Source: CAWKDC01 sp044445605 (GTDB lineage Bacteria > Pseudomonadota > Gammaproteobacteria > JABCZS01). Taken from it: a DNA stretch of 64,000 bases. Made by a program: the position numbers and the translations under genes. The stretch lies in assembly GCA_044445605.1 (NCBI GenBank), contig JBIOEA010000004.1, positions 1-64,000 on the forward strand. Direction: 5' to 3'. Under the pieces are notes generated by a model. That model searched no databases. It saw only the letters and a program-made list of their open reading frames with translations, and was not told the origin of the DNA. Of this stretch, positions 51,939 through 61,321 are shown piece by piece (position 1 is the stretch's first letter; every line of letters starts with the position of its first letter).

Positions 51939-52705
51939 GCAGATTTCCCCATTAATAATAATCCAAACAGTACCATCGGGACGCATAACCACTGCCCCAT
52001 CGTAAACCCAAATGCCAATAATCCTAAGTGTGCATCCGGCTCGCGTAACAATTCCACAAAAAATCGCATCGATCCGTACAATATCAAAAACAATCCGCTC
52101 ACCGCACCGCGTGGACGAGGCTTTCTCGCGTAAATCCACAAGAGCACGCCTAATACAATACCCTCTAAACCAGCTTCATATAATTGCGATGGGTGACGAG
52201 GCAAATCGCCTCCTCCCGGGAATACCATCCCCCAAGGTAAATCCGTCACACGGCCCCACAATTCACCGTTCATGAAATTCCCTAAACGCCCCAATCCCAA
52301 TCCCACGGGCACCATCAGTGCAGCCATGTCTGTTAAATCAAAAAACGCGACACGATGCACGCGGCCATAAATAAACGCAGCCAGCCACACGCCAATCATG
52401 CCGCCGTGGAACGACATGCCGCCTTCCCACATCTGAAATAAATACAAAGGATGTTGTAAAAAATAAGACCACTGATATAAGATGACGTATCCCACGCGGC
52501 CACCGAGCACCACCCCCAACACCATCCACACAAAAATAAAATCATTGAGCTGCGGCGCAGTTAATGGCGCTTCTTTATATTTAATGCGATACAAGCCCAA
52601 TAAATAGGCACCGATAAATCCGAATAAATACATCAGTCCATACCAATGCACACTCACAGGACCCATGGCGACCGCAACAGGATCAATGTGTGGAAAATGA
52701 ATCAT
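51923..52705 (-). CDS. lgt: Prolipoprotein diacylglyceryl transferase
   Basis: Inner-membrane enzyme that adds diacylglycerol to the lipobox cysteine of prelipoproteins. From the ATG at 52705 it has 260 residues with about seven membrane segments. Motifs: MSFHGGMIGVWLA (HGG), and the family signature GLGLGRLGNFMNGELWGR. It is overlapped at its start by the upstream permease stop (ATGA) and at its end by thyA. Confidence 0.96.
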   Translation of the reverse strand: MIHFPHIDPVAVAMGPVSVHWYGLMYLFGFIGAYLLGLYRIKYKEAPLTAPQLNDFIFVWMVLGVVLGGRVGYVILYQWSYFLQHPLYLFQMWEGGMSFHGGMIGVWLAAFIYGRVHRVAFFDLTDMAALMVPVGLGLGRLGNFMNGELWGRVTDLPWGMVFPGGGDLPRHPSQLYEAGLEGIVLGVLLWIYARKPRPRGAVSGLFLILYGSMRFFVELLREPDAHLGLLAFGFTMGQWLCVPMVLFGLLLMGKSACKPT

Positions 52706-53514
52706 CGCATTCCCCAGGCTGTGTAACACATTTCTGCCGCCACCACTAATAACAATGCACCAAATAAGCGTTTTAATTGCTCATGGGGTAAGCGATGCGC
52801 GAGTCGTACGCCGATGGGTGCGCAAAAGAAGGCCGCAATGACCAATGATACGACAACAGGCCAATACACAAACCCTGTCGACAGGGCAGGTAGGGTCACA
52901 TTCCCCCAACCCTTATATATGTATCCCGCCATACCCACGAGACTCGATGGAACTAAAACGATCGATGAGACCGCCAACGATTGCCGCATCGACACACCCG
53001 CACGCGAGAGCAACGGCACAATAAAAACTCCGCCCCCTAATCCTAACATCGAGGCAAAGACACCTACTATCGGACTAAATACCCACAATATTTTTTTTGA
53101 ATAATTCTTAGGTTCTTTCTTCTCGCCTGTCGCTAATATATAGCGCACACCCAATATGCCCAAAAACACACCGAAAATCCAACGCAACGCTTCCCCAGAT
53201 AAATGCACGGAAATGAGCGGACCAATCAAACTACCGAGCATCATCCCAGGTACCATGATTGTTACCAGCGTCCAATCAATATCGATGTGTTTACGATGCG
53301 ATCTTGCCGCTATAAATGCATTAAACGGCACCGCACCTAATGAAGAACCAATCGCCAAATGCATGACCGTATCGATGGGAATACCCTGCAAGCCAAAAAG
53401 AAATACGAGGCAAGGGATAACCACAATCCCCCCACCGATACCCAATAACCCCGCAAGAAATGCGGTCAGCGATCCAATCAGCAAGTATGCCAACATGAAT
53501 ATGGCGATGGACAT
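52702..53514 (-). CDS. TauE/SafE-family sulfite exporter-like membrane protein
   Basis: A 270-residue protein with about eight hydrophobic segments and the two family repeats, beginning AFLAGLLGIGGGIVVIP and, in the second half, GVFASMLGLGGGVFIVP. Family members move sulfite, sulfonates or other anions; the substrate here is not known. The ATG at 53514 is followed by a hydrophobic start; upstream codons overlap the mutH promoter. First gene of the permease-lgt-thyA-folA overlapping chain and divergent from mutH. Confidence 0.92.
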   Translation of the reverse strand: MSIAIFMLAYLLIGSLTAFLAGLLGIGGGIVVIPCLVFLFGLQGIPIDTVMHLAIGSSLGAVPFNAFIAARSHRKHIDIDWTLVTIMVPGMMLGSLIGPLISVHLSGEALRWIFGVFLGILGVRYILATGEKKEPKNYSKKILWVFSPIVGVFASMLGLGGGVFIVPLLSRAGVSMRQSLAVSSIVLVPSSLVGMAGYIYKGWGNVTLPALSTGFVYWPVVVSLVIAAFFCAPIGVRLAHRLPHEQLKRLFGALLLVVAAEMCYTAWGMR

Positions 53515-53559
53515 GATTTTCTCCCTAGGATACGTTAGATTATGGTATAACAGATCCTC

Positions 53560-54228
53560 ATGAAACACCACCTCACAGCACCTGCTTCCCTCCCTGCATT
53601 GATTGAACGCGTTCAAGCGTTGTCAGGCCAAACAATAGGTGAACTAGCACAGCAGGTTGGACTCGCATTACCAGAACAATTGATCACACACAAAGGTTTG
53701 GTGGGGCAATTAGTAGAATATCTATTAGGTACAGATGCAGGCAATCAATCCAAGCCAGACTTTTTGGGCTTAGGCATCGAACTTAAAACTATCCCCGTCA
53801 ATGCACAACGTCGCCCGAAAGAATCAACCTATGTATGTACGGTTCCTTTGAACCAACGTCCCTTCGAACGATTTGAAACGTCTGTCGTGCAAGCCAAACT
53901 CGCCCATGTGTTGTGGGTGCCGTTGCTGACAGATGCGCCTTTGGTCGCTCACTGGACCATCTTGGATCCCGTATTTTGGCAGCCGAATGAAGAACAATGG
54001 ATGATCTTAAGAACAGATTTCGAAGAATTAATGGATGCCATCGCGTTAGGTGGCCTCGAAACGATCACATCACGCATGGGCGAAGCCCTCCATATCCGCC
54101 CTAAAGCCGCTGATGGAAAACAACTCACTTCGTTTTTTGGGGAAGATGGCTCACTTGGGCAAACACTTCCCAGAGGGTTCTATTTGAGAACAGGGTTTAC
54201 AGGGGGGATCCTACAACTGAAAAAATAG
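53560..54228 (+). CDS. mutH: DNA mismatch repair endonuclease MutH
   Basis: Nicks the unmethylated strand at hemimethylated GATC during MutS/MutL-directed repair. The 222-residue length is standard. Features: GLVGQLVEYLLGTDAGNQSK, the type-II-nuclease-like active site with the Asp in KPDFLGLGIELKT (D...ExK), and the C-terminal DNA-reading part. Its presence implies Dam methylation and strand discrimination by GATC in this genome. It is divergent from the TauE-like permease with about 45 bases between starts. Confidence 0.95.
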   Translation: MKHHLTAPASLPALIERVQALSGQTIGELAQQVGLALPEQLITHKGLVGQLVEYLLGTDAGNQSKPDFLGLGIELKTIPVNAQRRPKESTYVCTVPLNQRPFERFETSVVQAKLAHVLWVPLLTDAPLVAHWTILDPVFWQPNEEQWMILRTDFEELMDAIALGGLETITSRMGEALHIRPKAADGKQLTSFFGEDGSLGQTLPRGFYLRTGFTGGILQLKK

Positions 54229-54287
54229 GAGGTTGAAATTTAAAATTATCCCCCGTATACTCTCCCCAACCCACCAGGAGGAACCCC

Positions 54288-54968
54288 ATGCCGACTCCAA
54301 ACCCCTTTCTTCAACTCTTTGGCCGCTCTCCCATACGTCCACTCCAAGAGCACATTGACAAGGTCTATGCTTGTGTCAAAACACTGATCCCTTTCTTTGA
54401 TGCCGTCTTTGCACAAAACTGGGCCAAAGCGCAACAATACCAAACACAAATCACTGAATTAGAACATGAAGCAGATAATCTCAAACGTCAATTACGTTTG
54501 AATCTGCCACAAGGTTTGTTCTTGCCTGTGCCACGTACTGATCTATTAGACATGTTGCGTTCACAAGATCGCATTGCTAATCGGGCGAAAGACATTGCCG
54601 GTTTGGTCTTAGGCCGTCACATGAACATCCCCGCCTCACTTGGCGCTGATTTAAAATGTTATTTAGAGCGCAGCATTTCTGCAGCACAACAAGCCCATCG
54701 TGCGATCCACGAACTTGATAGCTTGTTAGAAACCGGCTTCTCTGGTCACGAAATCAACATCGTGGAAGAGATGATTCAAGAGCTCGATGATATCGAGCAT
54801 CAAACCGACGAAATGGAAATTAAAATTCGTCATGAACTGTTTCTCATTGAAAAGGATTTACCCCCCGTCGACGTCATGTTTATGTATAACATTGTCGATT
54901 GGATCGGGGACTTGGCTGACCGCGCACAGCGTGTCGGCGGCCAACTTCAACTCTTAATTGCAAGGTAA
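54288..54968 (+). CDS. DUF47/TIGR00153-family PhoU-like protein
   Basis: A 226-residue all-helical protein of the DUF47 family, whose genes commonly sit next to Pit-type phosphate transporters, as here (pit starts 5 bases later). The sequence starts NPFLQLFGRSPIRPLQEH and has EADNLKRQLRLNLPQGLFLP and PRTDLLDMLRSQDRIANRAK, typical of the family. It is thought to tune phosphate uptake, by analogy with PhoU. AGGAGG sits before the ATG. Confidence 0.93.
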   Translation: MPTPNPFLQLFGRSPIRPLQEHIDKVYACVKTLIPFFDAVFAQNWAKAQQYQTQITELEHEADNLKRQLRLNLPQGLFLPVPRTDLLDMLRSQDRIANRAKDIAGLVLGRHMNIPASLGADLKCYLERSISAAQQAHRAIHELDSLLETGFSGHEINIVEEMIQELDDIEHQTDEMEIKIRHELFLIEKDLPPVDVMFMYNIVDWIGDLADRAQRVGGQLQLLIAR

Positions 54969-54973
54969 ATCTT

Positions 54974-56227
54974 ATGTTACACAGTACTATGTTTCTTGTA
55001 TTAGCATGCGGCTTTGGTTTTTTTATGGCGTGGGGCGTCGGTGCCAATGATGTTGCCAATGCGATGGGGACCTCTGTCGGTTCTAAAGCCTTAAGCATCC
55101 GCAATGCCATCATCATCGCGGCCATCTTTGAATTCGCCGGTGCGTTTTTTGCGGGCGGCGCGGTTACCAATACCATCAGTGGCGGTATCACGGATATTTC
55201 CTACTTCGTGAATCAACCTGAACTCTTGGTTTATGGCATGTTGGCGTCATTGCTCGCAGCCGGTATTTGGTTGCTCGTGGCGACATACTTCGGTTGGCCT
55301 GTGTCTACCTCTCACTCCATCGTGGGTGCCATTGTTGGCTTTGCCGCTGTCGGTGTGGGCATTGATGCCGTTCAATGGGGTAAAGTGGGCTTCATCGTGA
55401 TGAGCTGGGTCGTCTCTCCGTTGATCGGGCTTATCCTCGCGTATGGCTTGTTCATGAGCGTGCAATACCTGATTTTCAACGCACAGGAACCCTTCCGTGC
55501 CGCGAAACGTTATGTCCCTGTGTATATCTTTCTGACTGCATTTTTATTCTTAATGGTCACCTTTGTGAAGGGCTTGAAATACGTCGGCTTGAACCTCAGC
55601 TTCATGGAAAGCACCATGATTTCGATGACGGTCAGCGTGTTCATTACGTTGATTGGCTGCTTCTTCCTGAATCGCATTAAAGCAGACCCAGCCGCTGAAC
55701 GTGAATTCCACTTCGCTAACGTGGAAAAAATCTTCGCTGTATTAATGGCCTTCACGGCTTGCGCGATGTCGTTTGCACACGGCTCCAATGACGTGGCGAA
55801 TGCTGTGGGTCCATTGGCGGCGGTCATCAATATTGTCCAAAACAATGGCGCCATTGGTGTCACCAGCGTGGCTGAACCATGGATTCTGTTCTTGGGTGCA
55901 GCCGGTATCGTTTGTGGCTTGGTGATGTATGGCCATAAAGTGATCGTGACGATCGGTTCAGGCATTACTGAACTCACCCCCAGCCGCGGCTTTGCTGCGA
56001 CACTGGCTGGTGCTGTGACCATGATTTTGGCATCCGGTACCGGTTTACCGATTTCAAGCACGCACACATTGGTCGGCGCGATTCTCGGCGTTGGCTTGGC
56101 ACGCGGGATTGGCGCTATCAACTTGAACATGGTCACCACCATCTTCACGTCGTGGATTGTTACCTTGCCTGCAGGCGCACTGTTATCTATCCTTACGTTC
56201 TACGTCTTTAAATATTCTTTTGGGTAG
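54974..56227 (+). CDS. Inorganic phosphate transporter, PiT family
   Basis: A 417-residue inner-membrane protein with about ten segments and the paired PiT signatures: AWGVGANDVANAMGTSVGSK in the first half and AHGSNDVANAVGPLAA in the second, each followed by GxxPxSSTHxxxG-like VSTSHSIVGAIVG and ISSTHTLVGAILG. It imports phosphate with protons or Na+. Co-transcribed with the DUF47 gene upstream; the next gene starts 4 bases after its stop. Confidence 0.95.
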   Translation: MLHSTMFLVLACGFGFFMAWGVGANDVANAMGTSVGSKALSIRNAIIIAAIFEFAGAFFAGGAVTNTISGGITDISYFVNQPELLVYGMLASLLAAGIWLLVATYFGWPVSTSHSIVGAIVGFAAVGVGIDAVQWGKVGFIVMSWVVSPLIGLILAYGLFMSVQYLIFNAQEPFRAAKRYVPVYIFLTAFLFLMVTFVKGLKYVGLNLSFMESTMISMTVSVFITLIGCFFLNRIKADPAAEREFHFANVEKIFAVLMAFTACAMSFAHGSNDVANAVGPLAAVINIVQNNGAIGVTSVAEPWILFLGAAGIVCGLVMYGHKVIVTIGSGITELTPSRGFAATLAGAVTMILASGTGLPISSTHTLVGAILGVGLARGIGAINLNMVTTIFTSWIVTLPAGALLSILTFYVFKYSFG

Positions 56228-56231
56228 AACT

Positions 56232-56657
56232 ATGCGCATCGTCTCCGTTATATTATTGTGTGTCATGGCAGCGAGCGCGGTCGCAACACCGATCAACTGC
56301 CCTGCCCCACACGATATCACGCGTATCGACGGGGAATATGCATGGCGAAGCAACGATTCATTATTCGAAGGATATTTCGCGGTGCCTCAATTTGGCCGCG
56401 GCCAATCTTCAGAAGTGACTCAGTTTTTGGAAGCCCGTTGGATTCAACTGACCGATCTGGCCAAGGCAAAAGGCTTTGTTGAATGCGATTATGCAGGCAA
56501 TGTAGAGGGTGAAATCATTCGCTTCAGTTTGCTCAATGCACAAGCAGGGCCAAAGCCAAGCGCTCACACCTGGTCGTGCTCCTTTCATCCTCCCTTCCCC
56601 AGCAGTCAATGCACTTGCGCGGGGGACCCAGGGATTTGCACGTTTGAAAAAACATGA
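56232..56657 (+). CDS. Small exported Cys-containing protein of unknown function (141 aa)
   Basis: From the ATG at 56232 the protein starts with a clear signal peptide (about 1-19, ending ASAVAT) and continues as a soluble domain with six cysteines, probably disulfide-bonded in the periplasm (NCPAPHDI near the start, SSQCTCAGDPGICTF at the end). The domain resembles DUF3757-type secreted proteins, but I am not certain. A longer in-frame version runs back into pit and is unlikely. The stop overlaps coq7 (ATGA). Confidence 0.8.
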   Translation: MRIVSVILLCVMAASAVATPINCPAPHDITRIDGEYAWRSNDSLFEGYFAVPQFGRGQSSEVTQFLEARWIQLTDLAKAKGFVECDYAGNVEGEIIRFSLLNAQAGPKPSAHTWSCSFHPPFPSSQCTCAGDPGICTFEKT

Positions 56658-57295
56658 AGCGGCGCTTTTCGTTGATCGATCAACTCTGCATTCAAGCCGA
56701 GTTGCTTCTGCATTTGTCCAGTAATACGTATGCCAGTGGCGCACGTGCTAATCCAGCACAAACCATCCCTGACGCCCCCATGACGGATACCGAGCGTGAG
56801 CACGTTGCCGGATTAATGCGCATTAATCACAGTGGTGAAGTCTGTGCACAAGCATTGTATTTGGGACAGGCGCTCGCTGCGCGCGACAGCCAAACACGTG
56901 AATCGTTGAACCAAGCCGCACTCGAAGAAGGTGACCATTTATTATGGTGCCAAGACCGCATTCGTTCATTGTCTGGCCGGACAAGTTTCTTGAACCCCTT
57001 GTGGTATGTGGGGTCATTGGGCATCGGCATGGCAGCGGGTATTGCAGGTGATGCCATCAGCCTTGGCTTTATCGTCGAAACAGAAAAACAAGTGGAACGG
57101 CATCTGGAAGGGCATCTTTTGCAAATCCCGGCACACGATGAACAAACCCGCGCGATTTTAACGCAAATGCATCAAGATGAAATTCAACATGGGAACCATG
57201 CTCAGGAAGCAGGCGCCGTTGCACTCCCCAGCTTTATCCAACAACTCATGCACTCCACCGCACGTATCATGGTGAAATGTGCGCGGTGGGTGTAG
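56654..57295 (+). CDS. coq7: Demethoxyubiquinone hydroxylase Coq7/UbiF-type
   Basis: A di-iron monooxygenase of the last hydroxylation in ubiquinone synthesis. The 213 residues contain the ferritin-like ligands: LMRINHSGEVCAQALYLGQA, EEGDHLLWC, IVETEKQVERHLEGHL and DEIQHGNHA, with the spacing expected for a di-iron site. About 40 N-terminal residues precede the conserved domain. Coupled to the upstream small exported protein through ATGA. It implies aerobic respiration with ubiquinone. Confidence 0.95.
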   Translation: MKRRFSLIDQLCIQAELLLHLSSNTYASGARANPAQTIPDAPMTDTEREHVAGLMRINHSGEVCAQALYLGQALAARDSQTRESLNQAALEEGDHLLWCQDRIRSLSGRTSFLNPLWYVGSLGIGMAAGIAGDAISLGFIVETEKQVERHLEGHLLQIPAHDEQTRAILTQMHQDEIQHGNHAQEAGAVALPSFIQQLMHSTARIMVKCARWV

Positions 57296-57296
57296 G

Positions 57297-59369
57297 TTAG
57301 TCCTTCCTTTTCGTGGATTGCATCTCAATACTTTGCTTAGTATCACTTTGCTTATTAGCCTCCACCTTCGCTCTCAATGCACCACTCAATGCATCACGCG
57401 GATGTTGTAATAGCAATTTGCTGCTGCCCGGAGCATGCGCCAATACCCCATCAGGTACAGAAACTTTTTTTAAAACTTCTTTACGAGGATCGGAATTCAC
57501 TATTAGCCTTTCCCTAGCATTCGCGGCGACTCCCTTTTCCTTGCTGACTTTCCAGAGCTTAACACCTGTAAATATTGCCAGTCCAGTGCCTAAAACGCTT
57601 CCAATCACAGTACCTACAATAGCTGCGGTGGATCCAATTTTAGCAAATCCAGCGGCAATACCTTTCGCTGCTATAGCGGGTAGCCCCTCTGCAGTGAATA
57701 ACACGGCAGGGTTTGCATGAGCGAGCATAAAGCTCAACGCAGGCTGCACTACCGATGAGACAAAACCATGACCAATAGTCGTTATCACACCCCAGATTTG
57801 GCTACCGTAGGCTGTTGCTATCGCAGTTGCACTATCCCCGGCAGAAGCGCCCACCATACCAGCCATCCAACCCGGAACAGTAACCCCAATGCCCGCCAAA
57901 AATACAGATGCCAAAAAAGTACCTGTCAATACAAACGTGGCGGCATACACCGCATACCACAATGCATTGAAAGCCTTGTCGCGATTTTCTTTGGTTGTAC
58001 CAGGCATGGCAGGCAAAATACTGCGCAACGAACCAATAATCGTATTTGTCAAAATAGAGGGGATCGTGTCAAAAATGAAACGAAAGAACTTATAGAAACC
58101 AATAAAAATATAGTCCCCAGCATCGCGCTCTGCTTTAGGATTGCTTATATTCACCTTGAATGTCGGCAAGTTGTCAGCCAACCACTTCTCCGCGGCAAGC
58201 AAGCCTTGATCTTTTTCAGGAGGCGAGAATGTTTTATCGCCCCAATCAAGCACCGCGCGATAAAAATGATTGAACACAATCACCGGCGAAGCCAATATAC
58301 CAACAATCGAATTTTCCAAACCGTTAATCGCTTGACGAACAGGACTATCTGTCGGCAACCGATCATACCCAACGATCAATTTGAGCGGCCAGACAAGCGT
58401 TTTGCCGATAAATTCAGGAATAATCGTTAAACCGATGGAAAGTATTGCCAATGGGTTATGAATAACATTGTGCACCACATGACCAACACTGTCCCATGGA
58501 AGCATTTTGGGCATATTCAATCGCGCTTGTGCCCAATATTTTGAACCTGCGTCCCCCATAGGATAAGTCAGACCGGACATAACGCTAAACCAACGGCTTG
58601 TATAATCCCAGTCAGTTGTTTTCTTTCCAACCACAAAGTTATATCCGTTGACGATGAGCGAAACACTACCCCCTATGGCCATGAATAGCGGATATAAAGG
58701 TAATACAAGAATGGACCTTCCTAAAATACCAAGTCCTCTGCTCACAGGGGAGCCGCCCGGTTCAATAAACGGACTACCACTGGCAACTCTGTTCAGTGCA
58801 TGTGCATGTAACGCTGAAAACATTTGATAGGCTTGTTTGTCTTCGGCCAAAACTTTCCCAGAACTGATTTGCTCTTCCATCGTCATAAAACCGCGTTCTC
58901 GATAACGGGTCAATGTGTCTAACATCTCGTTGGCAAGTTGACGACGATTCTTTTTATCTGCTTCAGCATCAACTGGTACTGAGGGTTTCAGCAAATCTAA
59001 CTCTGCTTGAAAAGGTTTCTTAGCGAAATTAACAAAATCAGCAGCCGCGGTAGGCACTCCACCTTGAAATCTTACATCTTCCGCATTGACAGCTTCAATG
59101 AACAACATCATGTCCAAGAGTTCATTAATATTGGGCGCATTGGTCGAAGGGTCTTCACTTCTGGTCTTTGCTTCTTTATCTAGGCGGTTAGACTTATCAT
59201 CGAAAAATCCAGTATTAGGTTCTTGATACTCAACAGCATTATTTGTGGTGCTAAACGCAGCGTAGCGAATATTGGCATTGTCATTCGCATCTTTCATCCA
59301 AGCAAATACCGCCATGATGTTAATCATTCGCTGTTTACTAAATTCATTTGCCTTTACATTCACTGCCAT
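57297..59369 (-). CDS. Large multi-pass membrane orphan protein, putative effector (690 aa)
   Basis: No family recognised. The N-terminal 180 residues are soluble and helical. From about residue 215 several hydrophobic segments appear (RSILVLPLYPLFMAIGGSVS, later ATFVLTGTFLASVFLAGIGV and a final Ala/Gly-rich IVGTVIGSVLGTGLAIFTGV), so the protein could insert into a membrane. There is no typical signal peptide. The tail is polar and Lys-rich. GAGG precedes the ATG at 59369; an ATG four codons earlier (59381) is possible. It is convergent with coq7 with 1 base between stops and divergent from the 541-codon orphan. Membrane-inserting effectors look like this, but there is no direct proof. Confidence 0.78.
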   Translation of the reverse strand: MAVNVKANEFSKQRMINIMAVFAWMKDANDNANIRYAAFSTTNNAVEYQEPNTGFFDDKSNRLDKEAKTRSEDPSTNAPNINELLDMMLFIEAVNAEDVRFQGGVPTAAADFVNFAKKPFQAELDLLKPSVPVDAEADKKNRRQLANEMLDTLTRYRERGFMTMEEQISSGKVLAEDKQAYQMFSALHAHALNRVASGSPFIEPGGSPVSRGLGILGRSILVLPLYPLFMAIGGSVSLIVNGYNFVVGKKTTDWDYTSRWFSVMSGLTYPMGDAGSKYWAQARLNMPKMLPWDSVGHVVHNVIHNPLAILSIGLTIIPEFIGKTLVWPLKLIVGYDRLPTDSPVRQAINGLENSIVGILASPVIVFNHFYRAVLDWGDKTFSPPEKDQGLLAAEKWLADNLPTFKVNISNPKAERDAGDYIFIGFYKFFRFIFDTIPSILTNTIIGSLRSILPAMPGTTKENRDKAFNALWYAVYAATFVLTGTFLASVFLAGIGVTVPGWMAGMVGASAGDSATAIATAYGSQIWGVITTIGHGFVSSVVQPALSFMLAHANPAVLFTAEGLPAIAAKGIAAGFAKIGSTAAIVGTVIGSVLGTGLAIFTGVKLWKVSKEKGVAANARERLIVNSDPRKEVLKKVSVPDGVLAHAPGSSKLLLQHPRDALSGALRAKVEANKQSDTKQSIEMQSTKRKD

Positions 59370-59574
59370 GTCACGCCTCATTTCTCTTGGTCATCTAGTA
59401 ACATTAAAACAAGCTTTAGGAATGACCCACAACCAAGTGGATTATTTTTAGTAGTTACACGCCTAAATACCACTATAATCATACACCTATTTATGTCTCT
59501 TTGCAAGAAAGCTGAAAGTAGGTTTCTTTGTTTTTCAAGGAGTTAGCTTATAAGGCAATAGCTAGCTATTTGAC

Positions 59575-59603
59575 TTGACCCGCTCCCTAACTATGCATAC
59601 AAT
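59575..59603 (+). promoter_or_regulatory. Sigma-70 promoter of the 535-residue orphan gene
   Basis: TTGACC at 59575-59580 and TACAAT at 59598-59603 are separated by 17 bases. The start site would fall about 40 bases before the ATG at 59649, which has AGGGG 8 bases upstream. The rest of the gap 59382-59574 shows no clear element apart from the promoter region expected for the divergent gene. Confidence 0.65.
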
Positions 59604-59648
59604 TATAGGTGGGCATGTTGAGCAGGTATGCTGCTAGGGGTGTGCCGT

Positions 59649-61253
59649 ATGGCTCTGAAACTAGAAGGAATTAATCAGATAATCAAGTACTTGGCTCAAA
59701 TGGCTGAGCGCAGGCAAAGTGACAGTGCCCCTGCTTTTATGAAGAGCCCTGAGTTTGAAAAGCAGTATCAGCAAATGGATGGGCTGCTGAACAAAGCACA
59801 ACAAAGACAACCTCCTCATCTCAAACCTCATGAAGAAAATCAACTCTTCAATTTTTTAAGCATGGTAGCGATGCTGGATAAATCCCTCAACATCCATGCG
59901 GAGATAGACAACTTCGTAAAAGCAAATGCGAAAGATCCAGACGTCATGTTGTGTTGCGCATTGGCGAGAGGGGATGCGGCTGAGGTAAAAAGGATGTTAA
60001 ACGTCCTGGTGCCCGGGTATGAAGAAGAGGTCATGAGCAACTATGGGGCTACAGAGGCTAACATGCGGAGATTTCTCTCCCAAGACCAGATTCAACGCAT
60101 TAAAGATAATCAGATAACCACTATTAACAAGGGGAATGTATCCTATTCAAATATTAAATTTGATAAAACAACAGGCACATTCAGTTATAACGAAAAAACA
60201 ACCATAAAGGAAAATGCTGCCATCACCAACAATAAAAAATTCGATAAAGTTTATCTGGCGCTATGTCAATTTCATCCACTCGATAACATTGCGCTGTCCG
60301 TCGTGGCCAATCGTTACGGAGAACGTGACGAAACGAGTGAAAAGATCAGAGAGGCAGTTCGTGCGCGTAGAAAGTTTGTGGATAACATCGAAACAAAACT
60401 TGGCGAACATGATATTAACTATATTGCCGCTCTGGTCAAGGAAATTCAAAAAGAAAAAATTAACTCAGGCGAGTTGAGCGCTGATGAGCTTGTCTCTTTC
60501 ATTATTGATCGCCTTAAACCTCATGAGCAGACTATTCTTAAACTTGACATCAGTGAGATAAAAAGAAATATGATCCTTCTGGAACAAGCTGATACTAAAA
60601 ATCAACGTCTGAATCACAGTGAAACCCTATCGTTATTAACCAACATGACAACGGCCGTCGAGGCTATTCAGAGCGAAAAATATGCCCGCGATCTTCTCAA
60701 GTTGATTGATTTTTTGGATGAAAATGGCTTTGCAATGATTTTAGACGATGGCACCATTAATATTACGAATGTTGAAGGGAAATCAAAAGATAGCCTTCAA
60801 AATGGCATCAGTGATATTGTCACGATTTTAAATTCAAATGTCCCTGTGAGTCAGAGAAACGTCATTGACATTGTTAATGCAAAGCGGAATCCGATGGAAG
60901 AAATTGAACTAGAGGGTATCAACTATCGTCATCTACAGCAAACCGCAAAGGGTGAACGTTCCGTCAATGCTGACAATATCATCGACAAACACAACGCAGT
61001 CAGTTATGCCTGTGAAATACTTCCCGAAACGTGGGCGCAGCCTCGTTCGCCCCTGATGAGCCTAAAAGAGAAATTCATAGAAAAGGTTGAACAACTTAGC
61101 CCTGGTTCTGCAGCGAGGGGATTAGAGTTTAATGCACGGCCTAAAACAAATTTTACAGTCTCCTTGGTGGATGCTTGGAAGCACATTACCTCACCCGAGA
61201 AGAACATTCATCGTGTGGATACTCAGCAAGGTGCTCTTAGAAATAAATGGTAG
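59649..61253 (+). CDS. Orphan helical protein, putative effector (534 aa)
   Basis: No recognised family. From the ATG at 59649 it has 534 residues, mostly alpha-helical and highly charged, with no signal peptide or membrane segment. The N-terminal part includes YQQMDGLLNKAQQRQPPHLK and repeated helical stretches; the middle contains KRNMILLEQADTKNQRLNHS; the tail has positively charged patches. A frame starting seven codons earlier is possible but has no ribosome binding site. It is divergent from the 690-residue membrane orphan and sits just before ispG. Like the other orphans it may be a secreted protein; this is inferred only from size and context. Confidence 0.77.
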   Translation: MALKLEGINQIIKYLAQMAERRQSDSAPAFMKSPEFEKQYQQMDGLLNKAQQRQPPHLKPHEENQLFNFLSMVAMLDKSLNIHAEIDNFVKANAKDPDVMLCCALARGDAAEVKRMLNVLVPGYEEEVMSNYGATEANMRRFLSQDQIQRIKDNQITTINKGNVSYSNIKFDKTTGTFSYNEKTTIKENAAITNNKKFDKVYLALCQFHPLDNIALSVVANRYGERDETSEKIREAVRARRKFVDNIETKLGEHDINYIAALVKEIQKEKINSGELSADELVSFIIDRLKPHEQTILKLDISEIKRNMILLEQADTKNQRLNHSETLSLLTNMTTAVEAIQSEKYARDLLKLIDFLDENGFAMILDDGTINITNVEGKSKDSLQNGISDIVTILNSNVPVSQRNVIDIVNAKRNPMEEIELEGINYRHLQQTAKGERSVNADNIIDKHNAVSYACEILPETWAQPRSPLMSLKEKFIEKVEQLSPGSAARGLEFNARPKTNFTVSLVDAWKHITSPEKNIHRVDTQQGALRNKW

Positions 61254-61321
61254 TCATTTGACAGCTATTGCATCCTCCTTCTCACCCCTTTACAATAGCC
61301 CTTTTAGTCCGGAGTGCAGCC

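Noticed and set aside
51939..52139. N-terminal extension of ThyA
   Set aside because: It lies fully inside lgt in another frame and would lengthen ThyA by 67 residues not seen in the family.
55510..56148. A 212-codon antisense frame across pit
   Set aside because: It is the complement of a well-conserved transporter and has no ribosome binding site or recognisable family.
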